This document shows, piece by piece, positions 10,136 through 22,413 of a stretch of DNA of 38,982 bases (positions are counted from its first letter, which is position 1; each line of letters opens with the position of its first letter). The position numbers were made by a program, and so were the translations under genes. The notes under the pieces were generated by a model that made no database searches, was not told the origin of the DNA, and saw only the letters and a list, made by a program, of their open reading frames with translations. Origin of the DNA: Chromera velia (lineage: Eukaryota; Sar; Chromeraceae); assembly GCA_018398765.1 (NCBI GenBank), contig JAHBMJ010000908.1, forward strand, positions 1 to 38,982, written 5' to 3'.

Positions 10136-12386
10136 ACGTCTCTAGTGGGGGGAGATGGCAAAGGAAGTAAACGGAAAGTGGGAGGGGGGGGTCGAAGGGA
10201 TGTGGGAGTGGGTTGTATGGTTCATGAGACACTGCTTGTTGCCTTTCAACGACAGGTCTCGTGGAGAGATTTGTGGGGGGGCAGTTTTACTCGCTCTCTC
10301 TGCTGTTCAGGTCTCGTCTCCAAACCCTTCTTTCATTTTGCTGTGGGCCTTGCCTTACGACAATCTCTATCGGGGATGTCCTTCCCTTCTCTTCTCTTTT
10401 CTTTCTTCCTCTGTTTTGTCTTTCCACATGACGAGACGGGCCTACCACACATTCGGGAGGTGGAGAGAGACGCAGACTGCCCTCACATTTATCGGAGTAT
10501 TTGAAAAGTTTGATGGGAGGGCATATGGGAGAGAGGGTGTTCTCGAATAGACGTAACGTTTTCTTTCTTCCCTTCTTTCTTCATGAGCAGCAGAAAGAGA
10601 AACAAGAGAGACGGCAGGCAGAGAGGAAGGGAGCGAGCGCACAGGGGGCATGGGGAGTTGGGTCCCTTCTCCCTCCCTTTTTGGTTGTTTCTTTTTAGTT
10701 TTGCTCCTTCCCCCACTCTATCACTCACTCACATCTTGTACTCCTGTATTTCCATCCTGATACACTCGCTTCTGTTTTGAGTTGAGATCCGTCCCAGGTA
10801 TTTAAGGGGACCCTCACCCATACAGGAACCTTTTTCCGCACTTTTCCCCATGTTGTCCCTTCCATGCTTCTCTGTGCGCTTCCTCCTGCCTGTGCGCCCG
10901 TCCAGCGTCATGCATCGGCGAAGGCCGACGGATGAAGGGCGCGTGAGAGAAAACGAGAAAAGGGAGAGGGAGTGAAAGAAGAAGACAGGATTGAGATTCT
11001 TCTCTTCGTTCACTTCAGTGAAAGACCCCGGATTAGAAAGTCGAGAACGTTTCTTTTGTCTCCCATTTTTCAAAACATCGTTTTCCGTCCTTCGCTGTAG
11101 CACAGCTTCGCTGCATTTCTTTCCTTCTCATTTTGCGCTCTGGAACAACAAAAATTTGGCAGTTGCATGATGCAGTCCGGGCACCAGTTGAGATAGGCAG
11201 CCAAGAAGACAGATGAAATTGAGAGAGGTCGTCAGAGATCGAGACAGGAAGGTGGAAGGCTGGATCGACGGTAGAGGTTACCGTAGAACGCGATCTTGTC
11301 GGCTAAAGGGCCCCATAGCGATGGAAGTAGTGACTTGGTGGAATGGTTTGAAGGTCTGCAGGGAGGACATGCAGTGAGGAGTTTTTGACCGCGTGCATTG
11401 CTGTTCCGCCGATCGACAGAGCGTTGATCGAAGTATCATATAAACATAACATATGTGTGTAATAAATCATAGAAATTCAGCGCCGGCCTATATATAGCTG
11501 TCATGAAGCATTTTTACTAGCATTTTTATAGTAATTCGTTTTGCTTAGCGTTTAGAGTCTCACTGAAGTGCAGTGGTGTAACACTGGTGCTAACTATGCA
11601 TGTGTAAATTAAATTCAAAAAAAAATATACGAGAAAATTTATTAAAAATTGACTTTATATTTTTTATATGCACAACTATAGATTCAAAAAGTCTGACCGT
11701 GGCTAGGCTAGAGCCGTTTGAAGCCTGGCTTATTGAACCAACACATGCAATTATATTGATTTGATATCCACAAAGTTGCACAAACTACCATTGAAACTAG
11801 ACGATTAGTTGAACCGTGAATCCAACAGAAACTAAAATTTTTAGTAATTATATTATTATAAATTTTTATTATTTAATATAGCAATTTAGTTAAAAATTCA
11901 TACTCTCATATAGTAATAGTTACAGATAGACAAATTCAAAATAATTAATTTCTTAAAACAAATAAACCTAGAAATTAACTGTGTTAACATTTCTGCGTAG
12001 CTTTAGACATGGCTACCATATTTGGAACACTGGTCGAAATAATAGCTAGAATAATAGTTGTTGACTATATAACTCTATAAGAGAATAGATCTGGGTAGCC
12101 TTCATGATACCGGCAAATAGGAAAAAATAATTGAAAAAAAAAGAAAATAAACAGGTCACAGTCAGTTGAAGAATTTTTGCTGTTCACCGACGTTCACGAT
12201 TGTCTATACAAAATTCAAACATAACGACAAAAACGTATATATATGTCTATCGCAGAACAGTGCCGCCAGAACTTGCGTGGTACAAGGACCCCTGCATAAT
12301 CATAAAAGTATGACCCGATGCAATAATGGCCGAGCTTTAAAAAAAAATGTAAATTATTTGGATTCCCAGCATATACTGTTTGGTAC
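10136..12386. other. Intergenic spacer between convergent petC and pseudouridine synthase genes
   Basis: No gene supported. 10136-11100 has base composition like genic DNA and probably includes the petC 3' end; its short ORFs are low in complexity. From about 11430 to 12370 the DNA turns strongly AT-rich with stops in every frame. No tRNA cloverleaf, inverted-repeat element or long repeat was recognised. Confidence 0.55.
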
Positions 12387-15024
12387 TCAAGAATGCCACC
12401 AGGAAGGGCGGATAGATCCACAAGAGAAGAGAAACGGTCTCGCATCCGAGTGAGGCATCATTAACCCAAGCCCAGCTTTTGATGATGAAGAAGAAGAAGA
12501 AGAAGAAGCGGGGAACACTCTCCCCCGATTTGATTTGACACCCCCCTGTTCAAAGTGGTGTTCGCTGTTCTCAGAGAGCATCAGGGTCTCTGGAGCCTCT
12601 GTTTTCCTTTCAACGTCAAGCCCCCCAGATACGCCCAGGGCTGGAGAGGGAAGGTCCTTTGTTGTGTCTGGTTTAGACGGGAAACTTTCAACTTGGTCTT
12701 CTTTTTCTTCTTCTCCGTCCCTCTGTCCCTCCCTTTTTCTCTTGTTGTCCCCACTCGGCTCTTGTTGATCAACTGAACGCAGAACCCCCCCTGCCCCTTC
12801 TCCTTCCTGACCAACTCCCATGCTTTCGTCCCTTTCCCCTCTCTCTTGATCACTTGGGTGTTTGACCTTCCCTCGAAGGCTGTCTCCCATGCCCCCGCAC
12901 CCCTTTCCCTTTCCCTTCCCTTCAGAAACTTTGTCGGATACGGTCTGACCAGAGGATACTGTGGATTGGGAAAAAGGAAGCCAGACCTCATACGAATGGG
13001 CATGCAGGCAGCACCGGAGTGCCCCCACTTTCCTCATGTCAAACTTCATATGAAGAAGCGCATTCTCGAGATCTCGTATCAGACGTGCCCCCGCCACTCC
13101 CTCTCCCTCTCCCTGAGAGGATGAACGCGATCCTTCAACGTCCCCTCCTCCTTCATGCCAAACGAAGAGGGAAGGGGGGACAGAAGAGACAACAGAAAGG
13201 GGAAAAGACACCTCAACCCTCCCTCCCTCCCATATCAGTCTTTGATCCCCTCCTTCCTTCCCCCCCCCTCCTGAGGCTTCTTCTGTTATGCCGGCATCTT
13301 CACCTTTCTCGCCCTCATGCAGAAGGGTGGTCACCTTTTGCTCCCCACTGCCTGCAGCAGAAGAATCCCCCCCTCTCCCCTCTTCCTCCTCTTCCCCGTC
13401 ATCCTCGTACAGGGGGTCTCCCTCAATAGGGCTCTTCAGATAATGCAGATGGACCCGAATCTGGTGAGTCCGCCCGGTGATGGGTCGGCAGATCACGAGA
13501 CCTCTCCTTGATCTCTTTTCTGGAGATTTTGTTTCTGCGTGTGCCAGAGGAAGGAAGCGAGTCTCTGCATACCCCTCTTTCACAGCACTCGCACGGAGCT
13601 GTGCCCCCTTGGAGTGCTTCTCCACCTGCACTCCCATGCGGCACACAACTTCTCTGAGGGGATTGCAGAGACTCCAGTGGCTTGGAGGATTCCGAAGGGA
13701 GGACGACAAGTCACTGACAGACATTGGGGATATCGTTCCCCCTTCACTGTCGAGAAAGACTCCATAGTCAGAGTCCGATCTGGGGTCTGCAGGGAGTGCA
13801 GAGGGCTCTGGAATTTTCTGTTTGTCAGGGGATTTTCCCTTTTTTAGCTTCTTCTTCTGTGGTTGGGTCTCCTTTGTTCTCTTTCCTTCTCCTGTCTCAG
13901 GCTGACTTTCAAATTGCCCCATCCCCTCATTCACGTCACCGTACGGCTTCACAGCCTCCTTCTCGGTGGTTGTCTGCACCTCTTCATCTGAAGACTTTTG
14001 CTTCGATGCAGCTTGCAGAGGGAGGGGGGGGAGGGATGTGAGAAGCTCTGGTGATAGCAGAGGGCTTTGTGGAGAGACAGAGGAGGAAATGCGAGCAATG
14101 TAGGTCTTCCTCGTGCGGCTGTCGGTCAATGCAGCTGCCACTTTCTTATAGGCATCCGGAGTCTTTGCAAGCAACACCAGGCCAGAGACGGGCCGGTCGA
14201 GTCGGTTGATTGGATGCAGGTAGATTTCTTTTTCCTTTCTCCCTTTCTCTTTTCTGCCTCCTCCTCTCCCTTGTTCTTTCTGCTTCTGCAAATGAAACCG
14301 TCGGATCACCTCAGTGAGAGACAACTTATGGTACTGCCCCTGTGGGTGGCAGGGCATTCCTGCGGGTTTGGTTGCGGCAATCAGATCTGAGTCTTCGAAG
14401 AGAATGCGAACAGGGTCGGCCTCACACGGTGGCTCCACGATCAGACTCTCGTGGAAGAACCTCCCCCCGTTTCTCAGGGGAGCGTCTAGTGTCTGGCCGT
14501 CGGATCTCCTCAACCTCCCTTCGTCGAAGGCCGTCTCCAGATACCCTGAGGAAAACCTCGGGAACTCTTCCGCAAACACCTCTCGCAAACTGCATCGAAA
14601 TAGAAGCACTACCATGTGAATGCAGAGAGGGTGAAAGGGGGAGAGGGGAAAAGAAAAAACCCATCCTGATCGAGTGAAGAGCTAGGTGACTACTTCCAAA
14701 CACCAGGAAAGAGACCCGCGTAGACGGGTCTGGACGGAAACAGAGAGACCAACGCATGCAAAGAGGTTCTGTTCGTTCTCGACAGACGTGCACGCATGGA
14801 CAGCCTCCATGTAAGATGATTGCACGAGGGAAGCTGGCTGACCTCTTCCCAATCCACCTTTGCTTGACGCTCGTTTCGAATTGTCTCATGTGGGGCGCCA
14901 CTGCACACAGTCGGAGTGTCGTCTCTTTCCCCGACGCCAAGGGAAAGGTCGAATCGAATCTGGTGAAATCGTCTTGCACCTCTAACGGAGGATTCTTCAT
15001 TTCACAACGAAGCCACTCACTCAT
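12387..15024 (-). CDS. RluA-family RNA pseudouridine synthase, two exons, 794 aa
   Basis: It would convert uridine to pseudouridine in RNA. Exon 1 is 15024-14843 and exon 2 is 14589-12387 (TGA), joined in phase 2 across a 253-base intron (donor GTCAGC). Exon 1 supplies VKQRWIGK and exon 2 continues SLREVFAEEF, a join matching the N-terminal block of eukaryotic RluA/PUS9-type enzymes. An S4-like RNA-binding segment follows at about 61-110. The catalytic box HPINRLDRPVSG has its aspartate near residue 192, and GRTHQIRVH lies near 433. A C-terminal LPF after a CLHAHSYE motif also fits the family. Unusual: about 140 low-complexity residues (228-370) split the catalytic domain, and a long acidic/Lys tail ends in a serine run. 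No clear organelle leader, so cytosol or nucleus is likely but unproven. Confidence 0.88.
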
Positions 15025-15467
15025 TCACGGACGCATATACCCTGCTAAAGATCTATCTGGTGTAAGCACCAGGAGGATCTGAAATCCAATCACCATGCAG
15101 TTTCGGTAAATCTGTCAGACGACGGATGCACGCGGACACCAATGAATGCGAGCATGCTACAGGTGTCCAGACAATCAAACAGCTGCATACGAGGAGGCAC
15201 TGAAGAGACACGTACGTATACCATCATGAGTGCAAATGATCGCAGGAAACGACTACAGCTGTTCAGTATATATATCTACACTATACGGGCACGACCTGTA
15301 GACGCGCGGTTCGTTCACATGCACCTCGAGGCCCGATTGCATGCATGCTGACATGCACGCTTGCAGCATGCGCAACATGCACTTTGCAAGATTCGCAACA
15401 GCATCATACAGGAAAAAAAAAACTGGGTGCAACGTGCAACACTATGCAACACTTGCGCTTCGACTCG

Positions 15468-15492
15468 CCCCCCCCCCCCCCCCCCCCCCCCC
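15468..15492. repeat. Run of 25 C residues
   Basis: An uninterrupted homopolymer of C. Its true length may be uncertain in the assembly; a similar C run flanks the N gap further right. Confidence 0.9.
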
Positions 15493-16504
15493 GGGCCCCC
15501 ACCCAAGAACACGCCCCGTACAACATCAAAAGGCAAAACAACTACGCCATAATAATAGCACACTACCAAGGTTTGCATATGCTAGCATAGGCAATTAGAC
15601 ACAGACCAGGAATTGAGTTAGACTCCATGCATGAATAAACCTAAGAAAACATGTGTTTGGTAAAAAAAATATGAAAAATACGAGCTAACTATTATTAACT
15701 ATCAACTACTATCAACTTCTTCGATATTCTTCAACTTCTTTAGAGTCTTTTATAAAACAACTAAAGTTTCAGTTCTTTTTTTTAAAAAAATGAATTGTGA
15801 TCTTTTAAAAGTAACCAGAAAAGTAATCTGTGGACTTGGTATAAGGGTAGTACGGAAATACAGAATAACCTTGAAATGAAGACAACAATTGATCCCCGCT
15901 AAATCAATTCTATTAATTTGTTTTCCAGGATTTATTTCATTTCATATGTTTTTCTACTCTGTTCAAGTTCTTTTTTTCAATCACATACAAATCTAGTGTA
16001 TAAACAGATAGACATAGCGGGAAGGCCCTAGGGCGGAACATATCAATCAATCAATCAAAAATCAAAAATCTCCCTTGTCACCTTTCTCTCCGTCTCTAGG
16101 CTTATTATCATCTATGCCTGTCAGCCCCCCTTTCCGTTTTATGATCAACGTTTTTTTAATTCCTCCTTTCTCCCCCCTTGTCCCTCATTCTACCTCATTC
16201 CCAGCCATGACTGTTCCTCCGCCCTTCCCACACCTTCCCGCCCCCCCACATCCTCTCGGATGGAACACCTCGCATGAAACGCTCGTGGAGTGAGAAACAG
16301 AAGTAATCGAGAGCTTCCAGGAAAGACGGGTGGAAAGGGAAGGGATAAGGAGAAAGGCTGCAGCGCGAAAAGAAAGTGAAAAGAACATTTGAGTTGGTGA
16401 GAAAGGCTGGGACGAAAAGAGGGAAGGAATCAGTGAGAGAGACAGAGAAGGACGGATGAACGGGTGGAAAGGAAAGAGAAAAAGGGAGAAGGAAGAATTA
16501 CGGC

Positions 16505-16540
16505 ATGGATGGATGGATGGATGGATGGATAGATGGATGG
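16505..16540. repeat. (GGAT)n microsatellite
   Basis: Short tandem GGAT array with one AGAT unit. Confidence 0.85.
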
Positions 16541-17744
16541 AACAGATACACAATTCAGATCAAAAAAAGAACCAATTTACAGCAAGCAAGAGGCACCGTT
16601 TTCTTTCCAGCTTCGGAAAGATTTCCTTTCTTTTTTTCAAAGGCAGAGAGAAAGGGGGGGGGGCAGAGGGAGAGAGGAGAGACGGGGAGGGCAAGCAGGT
16701 GAGAAATTCGTTCAGCAAGGATGCAAGCAGGCAACTTCACTCCATGGAACCTGTTCCTTTCTAGCTGCTTCGAACAATCCCTTTGCCCCTTCCCCCCCTC
16801 TCTACAGAGTATGGGGTGTAACTAAATCTGAGGCCATGGAGAATTTGATTGTTTGTCCGATCATAAAACTCAAAAAGATGGGATAATCAAAAGGTCAGTC
16901 GCACACAAATTCATAAACTCGATCGAATCGTTCATTCAGCGGCTCAGGCCCAGCACCAACACAAAAAACGTCTGTACGTTAGCGTCTGTCAAACGGAGAG
17001 GATGAGTAGTCGCATGAGAATCAGACAGAGAAAAGGCGGATGAAGAAACGCTACGATGGAGAGGGGAATGCGGTGAGTCGGCAAACCGAAACGTGAGAAA
17101 GATGCGAGGGTGGGAGGGAGAAGCGGCCTCATTTCGCGTGCGCCTAAGCTCATCGAAAGACACACAGGCACTCGCTCGTCCAGGCAGGCCACCCAGATGC
17201 ATGCATGCATCAAGGACGATCGATCGGTGTGCCAATGGCAGGAAGGAGCTTGCGTTTCCTCCTCGATGGATTGGTCAGTCGAACAAAAGAAATTCAGACA
17301 GATCGAAAAGTTGGAGGAAATGGGTGCAGGTTTTCGGTCTCCTCTTCTCTTCTCTTCTCTTCGCCAAAAAAGTCTTTGACTGCATGACAAGCTGTCATCT
17401 TTGCTTCATTGTTTCCTTCTCCTCAGGCGTATTGGCTGGTGTGCATTGTTCTCACATATGCACTCATTCCTTTCTTCCTTGCCTCTTCCACCCCTTATTC
17501 CTTTATGCTTCAATGAGGGGAGGCATCCTGCTTCGTTTCCTTTCGTTTGCTTTCGTCCCTTTTTTCTATGTCTCCTCTTGCCTGCATCAATGCATGCATG
17601 GCACACGAAACAGAAGGTCGCCAAGCAATGTGGTAATTTTCTCGGTCTTTCCCTGTCTAGTTTGCAGCCTGAGGTTTCGCCATCAAGTGAGACCACAAGC
17701 TCGCTCCAGCATTGGAGGAATGGAGATAGGGAGGAAGGAAAGAG

Positions 17745-17747
17745 GGA

Positions 17748-17779
<32 letters not shown>

Positions 17780-17785
17780 AAAAAG
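17745..17785. repeat. (GAAA)n microsatellite
   Basis: Tandem GAAA array in the gene-poor spacer. It keeps false ORFs rich in Lys, Glu and Arg open. Confidence 0.85.
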
Positions 17786-18039
17786 AAAGAGAGACTGTGT
17801 CGTATTTCTCACATTGTCTCTGTTAGCAAGAACGGTTTGTTTTTCCTTATCCTTGCCCCCCTTTTTGTTGCTCAGACAGGCTGGAAGGACTCAGATTCCA
17901 AAAAGAAGGGGTGGTCGATCAGTGAGGGAGGGAGACATCACGTTTGTTTAAATCAATGCAACTGTAAGGTAAGGCCGATCTGTGACGGTGAGACCAAATC
18001 AACCAGACCTTTTTCCATGTCTCTTGATAAAGACACGCG

Positions 18040-18045
18040 GAGAGA

Positions 18046-18075
<30 letters not shown>
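18040..18075. repeat. (GA)n microsatellite
   Basis: Purine GA repeat with one GGG interruption in the gene-poor spacer. Confidence 0.85.
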
Positions 18076-18076
<1 letters not shown>

Positions 18077-18429
18077 CTCGAAGCAAAAAGAAGAAGATCG
18101 AAGAGACAGACACAAATACGGAGAGAGAAAAACGGCACGTTCAGGTGGACACAAAACCAAAGAAAACAGAAACGCACATGAAGGAAGTCATGCAGAGAGA
18201 GGGTCAATCCACATGCAAAAGAGCTGTTTTCGTTTTGTCACTCGTTGGTCACATTCAGTTCCTTTCACTTATCATCGACAGCCGGACCGAGCCTTTCTTC
18301 TTTTCTTTCCACTTCCACAACGCCCCCAGACCGTGTCCTGCTTCTTTTACTTGCCTTGCTTGTGCCACAAGCCGATAAGCACAGCTGCATTGCAGTGTCC
18401 AGATGCATGCGTCATGCATGAAACCTTGT

Positions 18430-18435
18430 ATCCAT

Positions 18436-18462
<27 letters not shown>
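18430..18462. repeat. (CCAT)n microsatellite
   Basis: About eight CCAT units in the gene-poor spacer. Confidence 0.85.
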
Positions 18463-18466
<4 letters not shown>

Positions 18467-18663
18467 GCCTCGATCGATGGGGTTTTGTTGGTGTCGGCAT
18501 CAAACGTCCCTCTTGCGGTCGTCCTTCTTTTTGTTTTCGTACGCTCACCCTCGGTCACTTCCTCCATTCCTGGTTTCCACCATTCGCCTTTCCTCTTTCC
18601 AACCCATCGAAAATTAATTCTTTGGAGGGCGGCACTCACTCATTTCCTCCTGCCTTCCCCCTC

Positions 18664-18702
18664 ATTTATTCATTCATTCATTCATTCATTCATTCATTCA
18701 AG
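18664..18702. repeat. (TTCA)n microsatellite
   Basis: About nine TTCA units; the complementary word TGAA/ATGA forms the much longer array at 30671-31092. Confidence 0.85.
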
Positions 18703-19221
18703 ATGTCATTGGTTTCTCTTTGAGTCCCCAAACCCTCATTATTTTCCCTCCCAGCTCGAGGAGCCTGTTTTGTGGAGAATACCCGTCCAATAAGATGCAA
18801 AGCCAAGGGAAGAGAAGAAGGAGAGCAGGGCAAATGTCATACATATGCATGCATTGTATTCATTCCTTCCTTTCATCTATCCTTCCTTCCTCCTTCTCTT
18901 TGACATTTTTCTACACTTCAAGTCCTTCGCTTCGATTTGATGGTGTGCGTTCGTCTCTTCTTTCTGTTCGTCTCTTCTTTCCTTCCGTGCAGATGCACGT
19001 ATTGATTCCATGCATTTTACAAGCATCTCTGTCTAGGTGCGAACAATGTGTTCTTGCGTTTGATGGAGCGATTGCGCTCTGTTTGACTGGCACTCGTAGT
19101 AATGGATTACATTGAGACAAACATGGTGTCTATTACTGCTGTTCTTCTCCACCTTTTGTTGAAGAATCCCCACTGCCTTTCGCCCTTTTGCCTCCATTCA
19201 TTCCGGTCAAGTTTCGGTTGG

Positions 19222-21469
19222 CTATTGTGCCCTGTCTCTCTGCCACGCTGAGGTTCGTGACTCCCCCTGCGTCATTCGTCCATCGAGTGCCTCCCACCCT
19301 TTTGGAGAATGTCCGTGTGCAATTTTCCTCCTCTGTTCATGCATCGCTGCAAGAAACGGACCAACGACGTTTCGGCGTTGGAAGTATGCCTCTGTTCCGG
19401 GTGCGATCGGACCGGAGCCTTTCCGTTTCTGCATCTGTCCCTCCCTCTCCGCCTGCGTTTCCTCACTTCCCCTCTCCCCTCTCTGCCCTGATGATGAGGG
19501 CATCATCTGACTTCTCACGGGGGGCATCTCTCTGTCTCTGCTGTGTCTGCCGGAAAGATTTCCCCCCGGATGTATGGAGGCCGACTCGGGGGGCCTGCCG
19601 GGGGAGGTCCACAGAGAGAGGGGAAAGGGCAGGTCTGAGAAGTGATCAGGAGAAGGAGCCTGCTCGGGGCCTGGACCGACTGACCCCCTTACAGTGGAAG
19701 GGGACGCACAGTCGGATGGAAAAAAGGCTCGGTGGCCCATTGGGGAGGAGAGACTAAGGGTGGAGGCAGTGGAGGAGGCGAATCCGGAAAGTTTGTGGTT
19801 GAATGGTTGGTCAAACGAGAAGGAGAAACGAGCAGTGTCTCTCCCCCCTTCCCCCTTTTGATGTTCCCATGGAGAGGAGAAGTTGTGGACAATCTTACCT
19901 GCTGGACCAGTTGAATGCAGCTGGATGGCGGCTGCAGCGCTTGTCTCTAGACTCGACTGAGAGTCGCTGGTTTCAGGCGGCAGTTGGGGGGAGGAGGCGG
20001 TGAGGGTATGGGGATGGAAGAGGGGGGGGACTCTTCGGTCCCTTTCCGACTGCTGATGAGCATTTTGCCAGCCGGACTGGTCTCCTGTAGGCGTTGCTGT
20101 TGTAGATTGGGGAGTCTGTGGGTCCAGAGGTCTGTCTCCGGGTGATGAAAAGAAGGTGAGTTCAAGCAGACGCTGGCTAGCGTGTGTGTGGGTGCTGGTG
20201 GGTGTGGGTTCGTCTTTTTCCTTCGGAGTTCTTGTCGGACTCCGCGTCCAATCAGGAAGATGCCAGACAGAGTTGGATCTGTCGGTGCTCTGTCGATTGA
20301 AAGAGGGGGCAAACGAAAATCCCATTTCCCATGTCATAGAGGACCCCTGAAGGTAGTGGTCTAAACGGACCAACACAGGATTGGAGTGAGAGGCGCGCCC
20401 CCTGATGGGCAGACGGAGTGCGGTCCTTTTGGGTGCGGCGCGGCGTCTGCGCTTGTACTTGATGCGCTCTCTCCGAGCGCCCACATCGGGGAGACAGTAG
20501 TGGCAGGAGTTGCAAATGAACCTGCAAAGCACATGCACGAGGAAGGTGCAAAAGCAAAGAGAAGGTTCAGAGACGGCAGGAGCACCTGTGCAGGCACGGG
20601 GCACGGGTGATTCCAGTCAGGTGGTTGAACGTATGAGAAGAAGTCACCTGGAGACCAAAGGAAGCAGTTCATCAGGCACTGTTCTCAAACGAGTCTGAAG
20701 TCATAATCGGATCGAACTCCTTTGGCGAAATAAATGCCACCATGCCAACAACGAATGAGTGCACGCGCATCGGTAAGTTCAAAAATCAAAGGGAGAAATC
20801 GCACCGGGGGAGCGAAAGGACTGTGCCACTGCGCAGGAAAAACCGGCAAGCCATTTATGTCTATCAACTTGATTTCAGTACCTGCCTCAATGTTCATGTG
20901 ACTGACCCTTTGCGGCAGCCGCTCCCCCCACAGGCCCTGCACGAAGGAGTTCACAGAATCGCTCATGATTCAACCACAAAATATAGACAGTTGGAGGAGG
21001 CAGACTCGTTCTTTCACTTCCCGATGCAACACTGCAAAAACCTGGGAGCCTGACTAGCTTCCTTGACTGACCAGAAGCAGCGACGATTTCCGCACAGCCC
21101 TCCAGGGGCGTGCCAGAGGGATCCCACGTTTGCGAGTGTGTCTAAAAAAGTTTTACTCGCTTCTTCCGTGCCGTCCACGCACGGAATGCGGAACCCTCTA
21201 GCGTTGTATCTGATGCTGACTGGGATCGCGGGGAGGGACCTCGTCCGTTTCACTGCGTAGTCCTGCCTTTTCGCTCTGATGCTCAGAAAGGAATTCCTGA
21301 GCACTAGTTGGCAGCCCTCTTCATGGACGAAAGAGGAGAACGCAGGGCTGATGCGCTCCATGATTCCCTCGGGTGTTCCGAACTGCAAAAATTTTGCAAC
21401 AGCCTTGGCGCCATCGGATTCCGAAGAAGTCACGGAAGAGCAGGAGCAAGAAGGCACCCGTGATTCCAT
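19222..21469 (-). CDS. Unrecognised protein with cysteine cluster, two exons, 565 aa
   Basis: I do not recognise this protein. Exon 1 is 21469-21072 (ATG at 21469) and exon 2 is 20521-19222 (TAG). The 550-base intron has donor GTCAGT and acceptor TTTGCAG, and both sides agree on phase 2. The first 132 residues look globular. The join creates a cysteine-dense stretch (LCGNRRC, then FICNSCHYC) followed by a very basic RRERIKYKRRRR run and a last ordered-looking piece near residue 190 (NPVLVRLDHYLQG). A small zinc-binding, nucleic-acid-contacting module is possible but is only inference. The rest, about 370 residues, is Ser/Pro/Thr/Gln-rich and probably disordered. A good donor (GTAAGA) inside exon 2 after GPAG suggests a possible extra or alternative intron. 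No membrane segment was seen. Confidence 0.5.
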
Positions 21470-22413
21470 GTTAGAACCTGGGGTCTGGAGTCCTGCGATT
21501 CAACGTAGTTCGGGCCCTCTCTTAGATGGAGTGCTCTCTTTGGGGAGTGGCCTGTATACCAACAACGTCTGTGAGGCAACGCTCCCTGACTGTTCAAGAC
21601 GAATCCAAAGATACAGACATAGAAATGAAAACGTCGTCCCACCACGCCCATCACTACATACACATAGAAATGCTAGTTGGTGCCGTGTAAGTCCTTCACT
21701 GTGGGAGCAAGGTGCAGCAATCAAGCGAGCTGCTGTGGAGAGAATGAGCAGGAAAAGGTGTACGTATGTCGGCGCAATATCATGCACTAAGCTGAGATCG
21801 ATCGTTCGTATACATATATACGCTCTGCATGCAATTAATTAATTGCTGTGTTTTTCGCGCGCACCTCACAAAGCGCGCGACGCAAACCTACCTGCCACAA
21901 CTGCACGCGCGCACCAATGGCGAGGCGGAGACAGCACCGGGTCACAAAAGTTACTTCAGGCGGGACAAGACCAAAAACCATGCACTTAACCGAATATCCA
22001 AAATGGCGTGGAATTGATAGTGAAACTGTTGTGAAGAGTTGAGCGTTAACTTAATGAAGGTGGTGACCTGGTGGTCACTGTTGTAAGACGCTTTACAAGT
22101 ACCCCCCGGGCGCTAGTAAGATTTTTTAGGCCCTTTTGTACCATTTACCGGCCTTCTCCCATAAAAAAAACAAATCACCGGCCGTTTCCCACCAAAGATT
22201 CAATCCATACCGGATTTTTCCCAGACAAAAAAATAATCATTAAAAAAAGTTTCAACTTCATCTAGGGTTTGGTATCAATTAATTAATCAACACAAAAATA
22301 TAAAAAAAAATTATATAGGTTTTTGTGAATTTATGTATATAGAAGTCTAATTTATATAGATCTATACATATCGAATACTTTAATACGTGCAAGTATCTGC
22401 AATTGCATTCATT
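21470..22413. other. Spacer upstream of the cysteine-cluster gene
   Basis: No gene seen. It should hold the promoter of the cysteine-cluster gene; a TGCATGCA palindrome lies at 21826-21833, 357 bases upstream of the ATG. From about 22030 the sequence is AT-rich. Three imperfect copies of a roughly 30-base motif beginning ACCGG and containing TTYTCCCA or TTTCCCA lie at about 22147-22235. Confidence 0.5.

Larger units (their letters stand above)
15025..19221. other. Gene-poor, low-complexity spacer
   Basis: About 4.2 kb without a gene I can support. It holds a 25-C run, an AT-rich block (about 15600-16050) and many pyrimidine-rich stretches and microsatellites. Several frames stay open for 100-360 codons, but their products are low in complexity and show no domain. 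An unrecognised, heavily split gene cannot be excluded, especially around 17400-18200. Confidence 0.5.

Noticed and set aside
17093-18181. 362-codon plus-strand frame
   Set aside because: Low-complexity, crosses GAAA and GA microsatellites, has no domain or ordered segment, and other frames are open over the same stretch.
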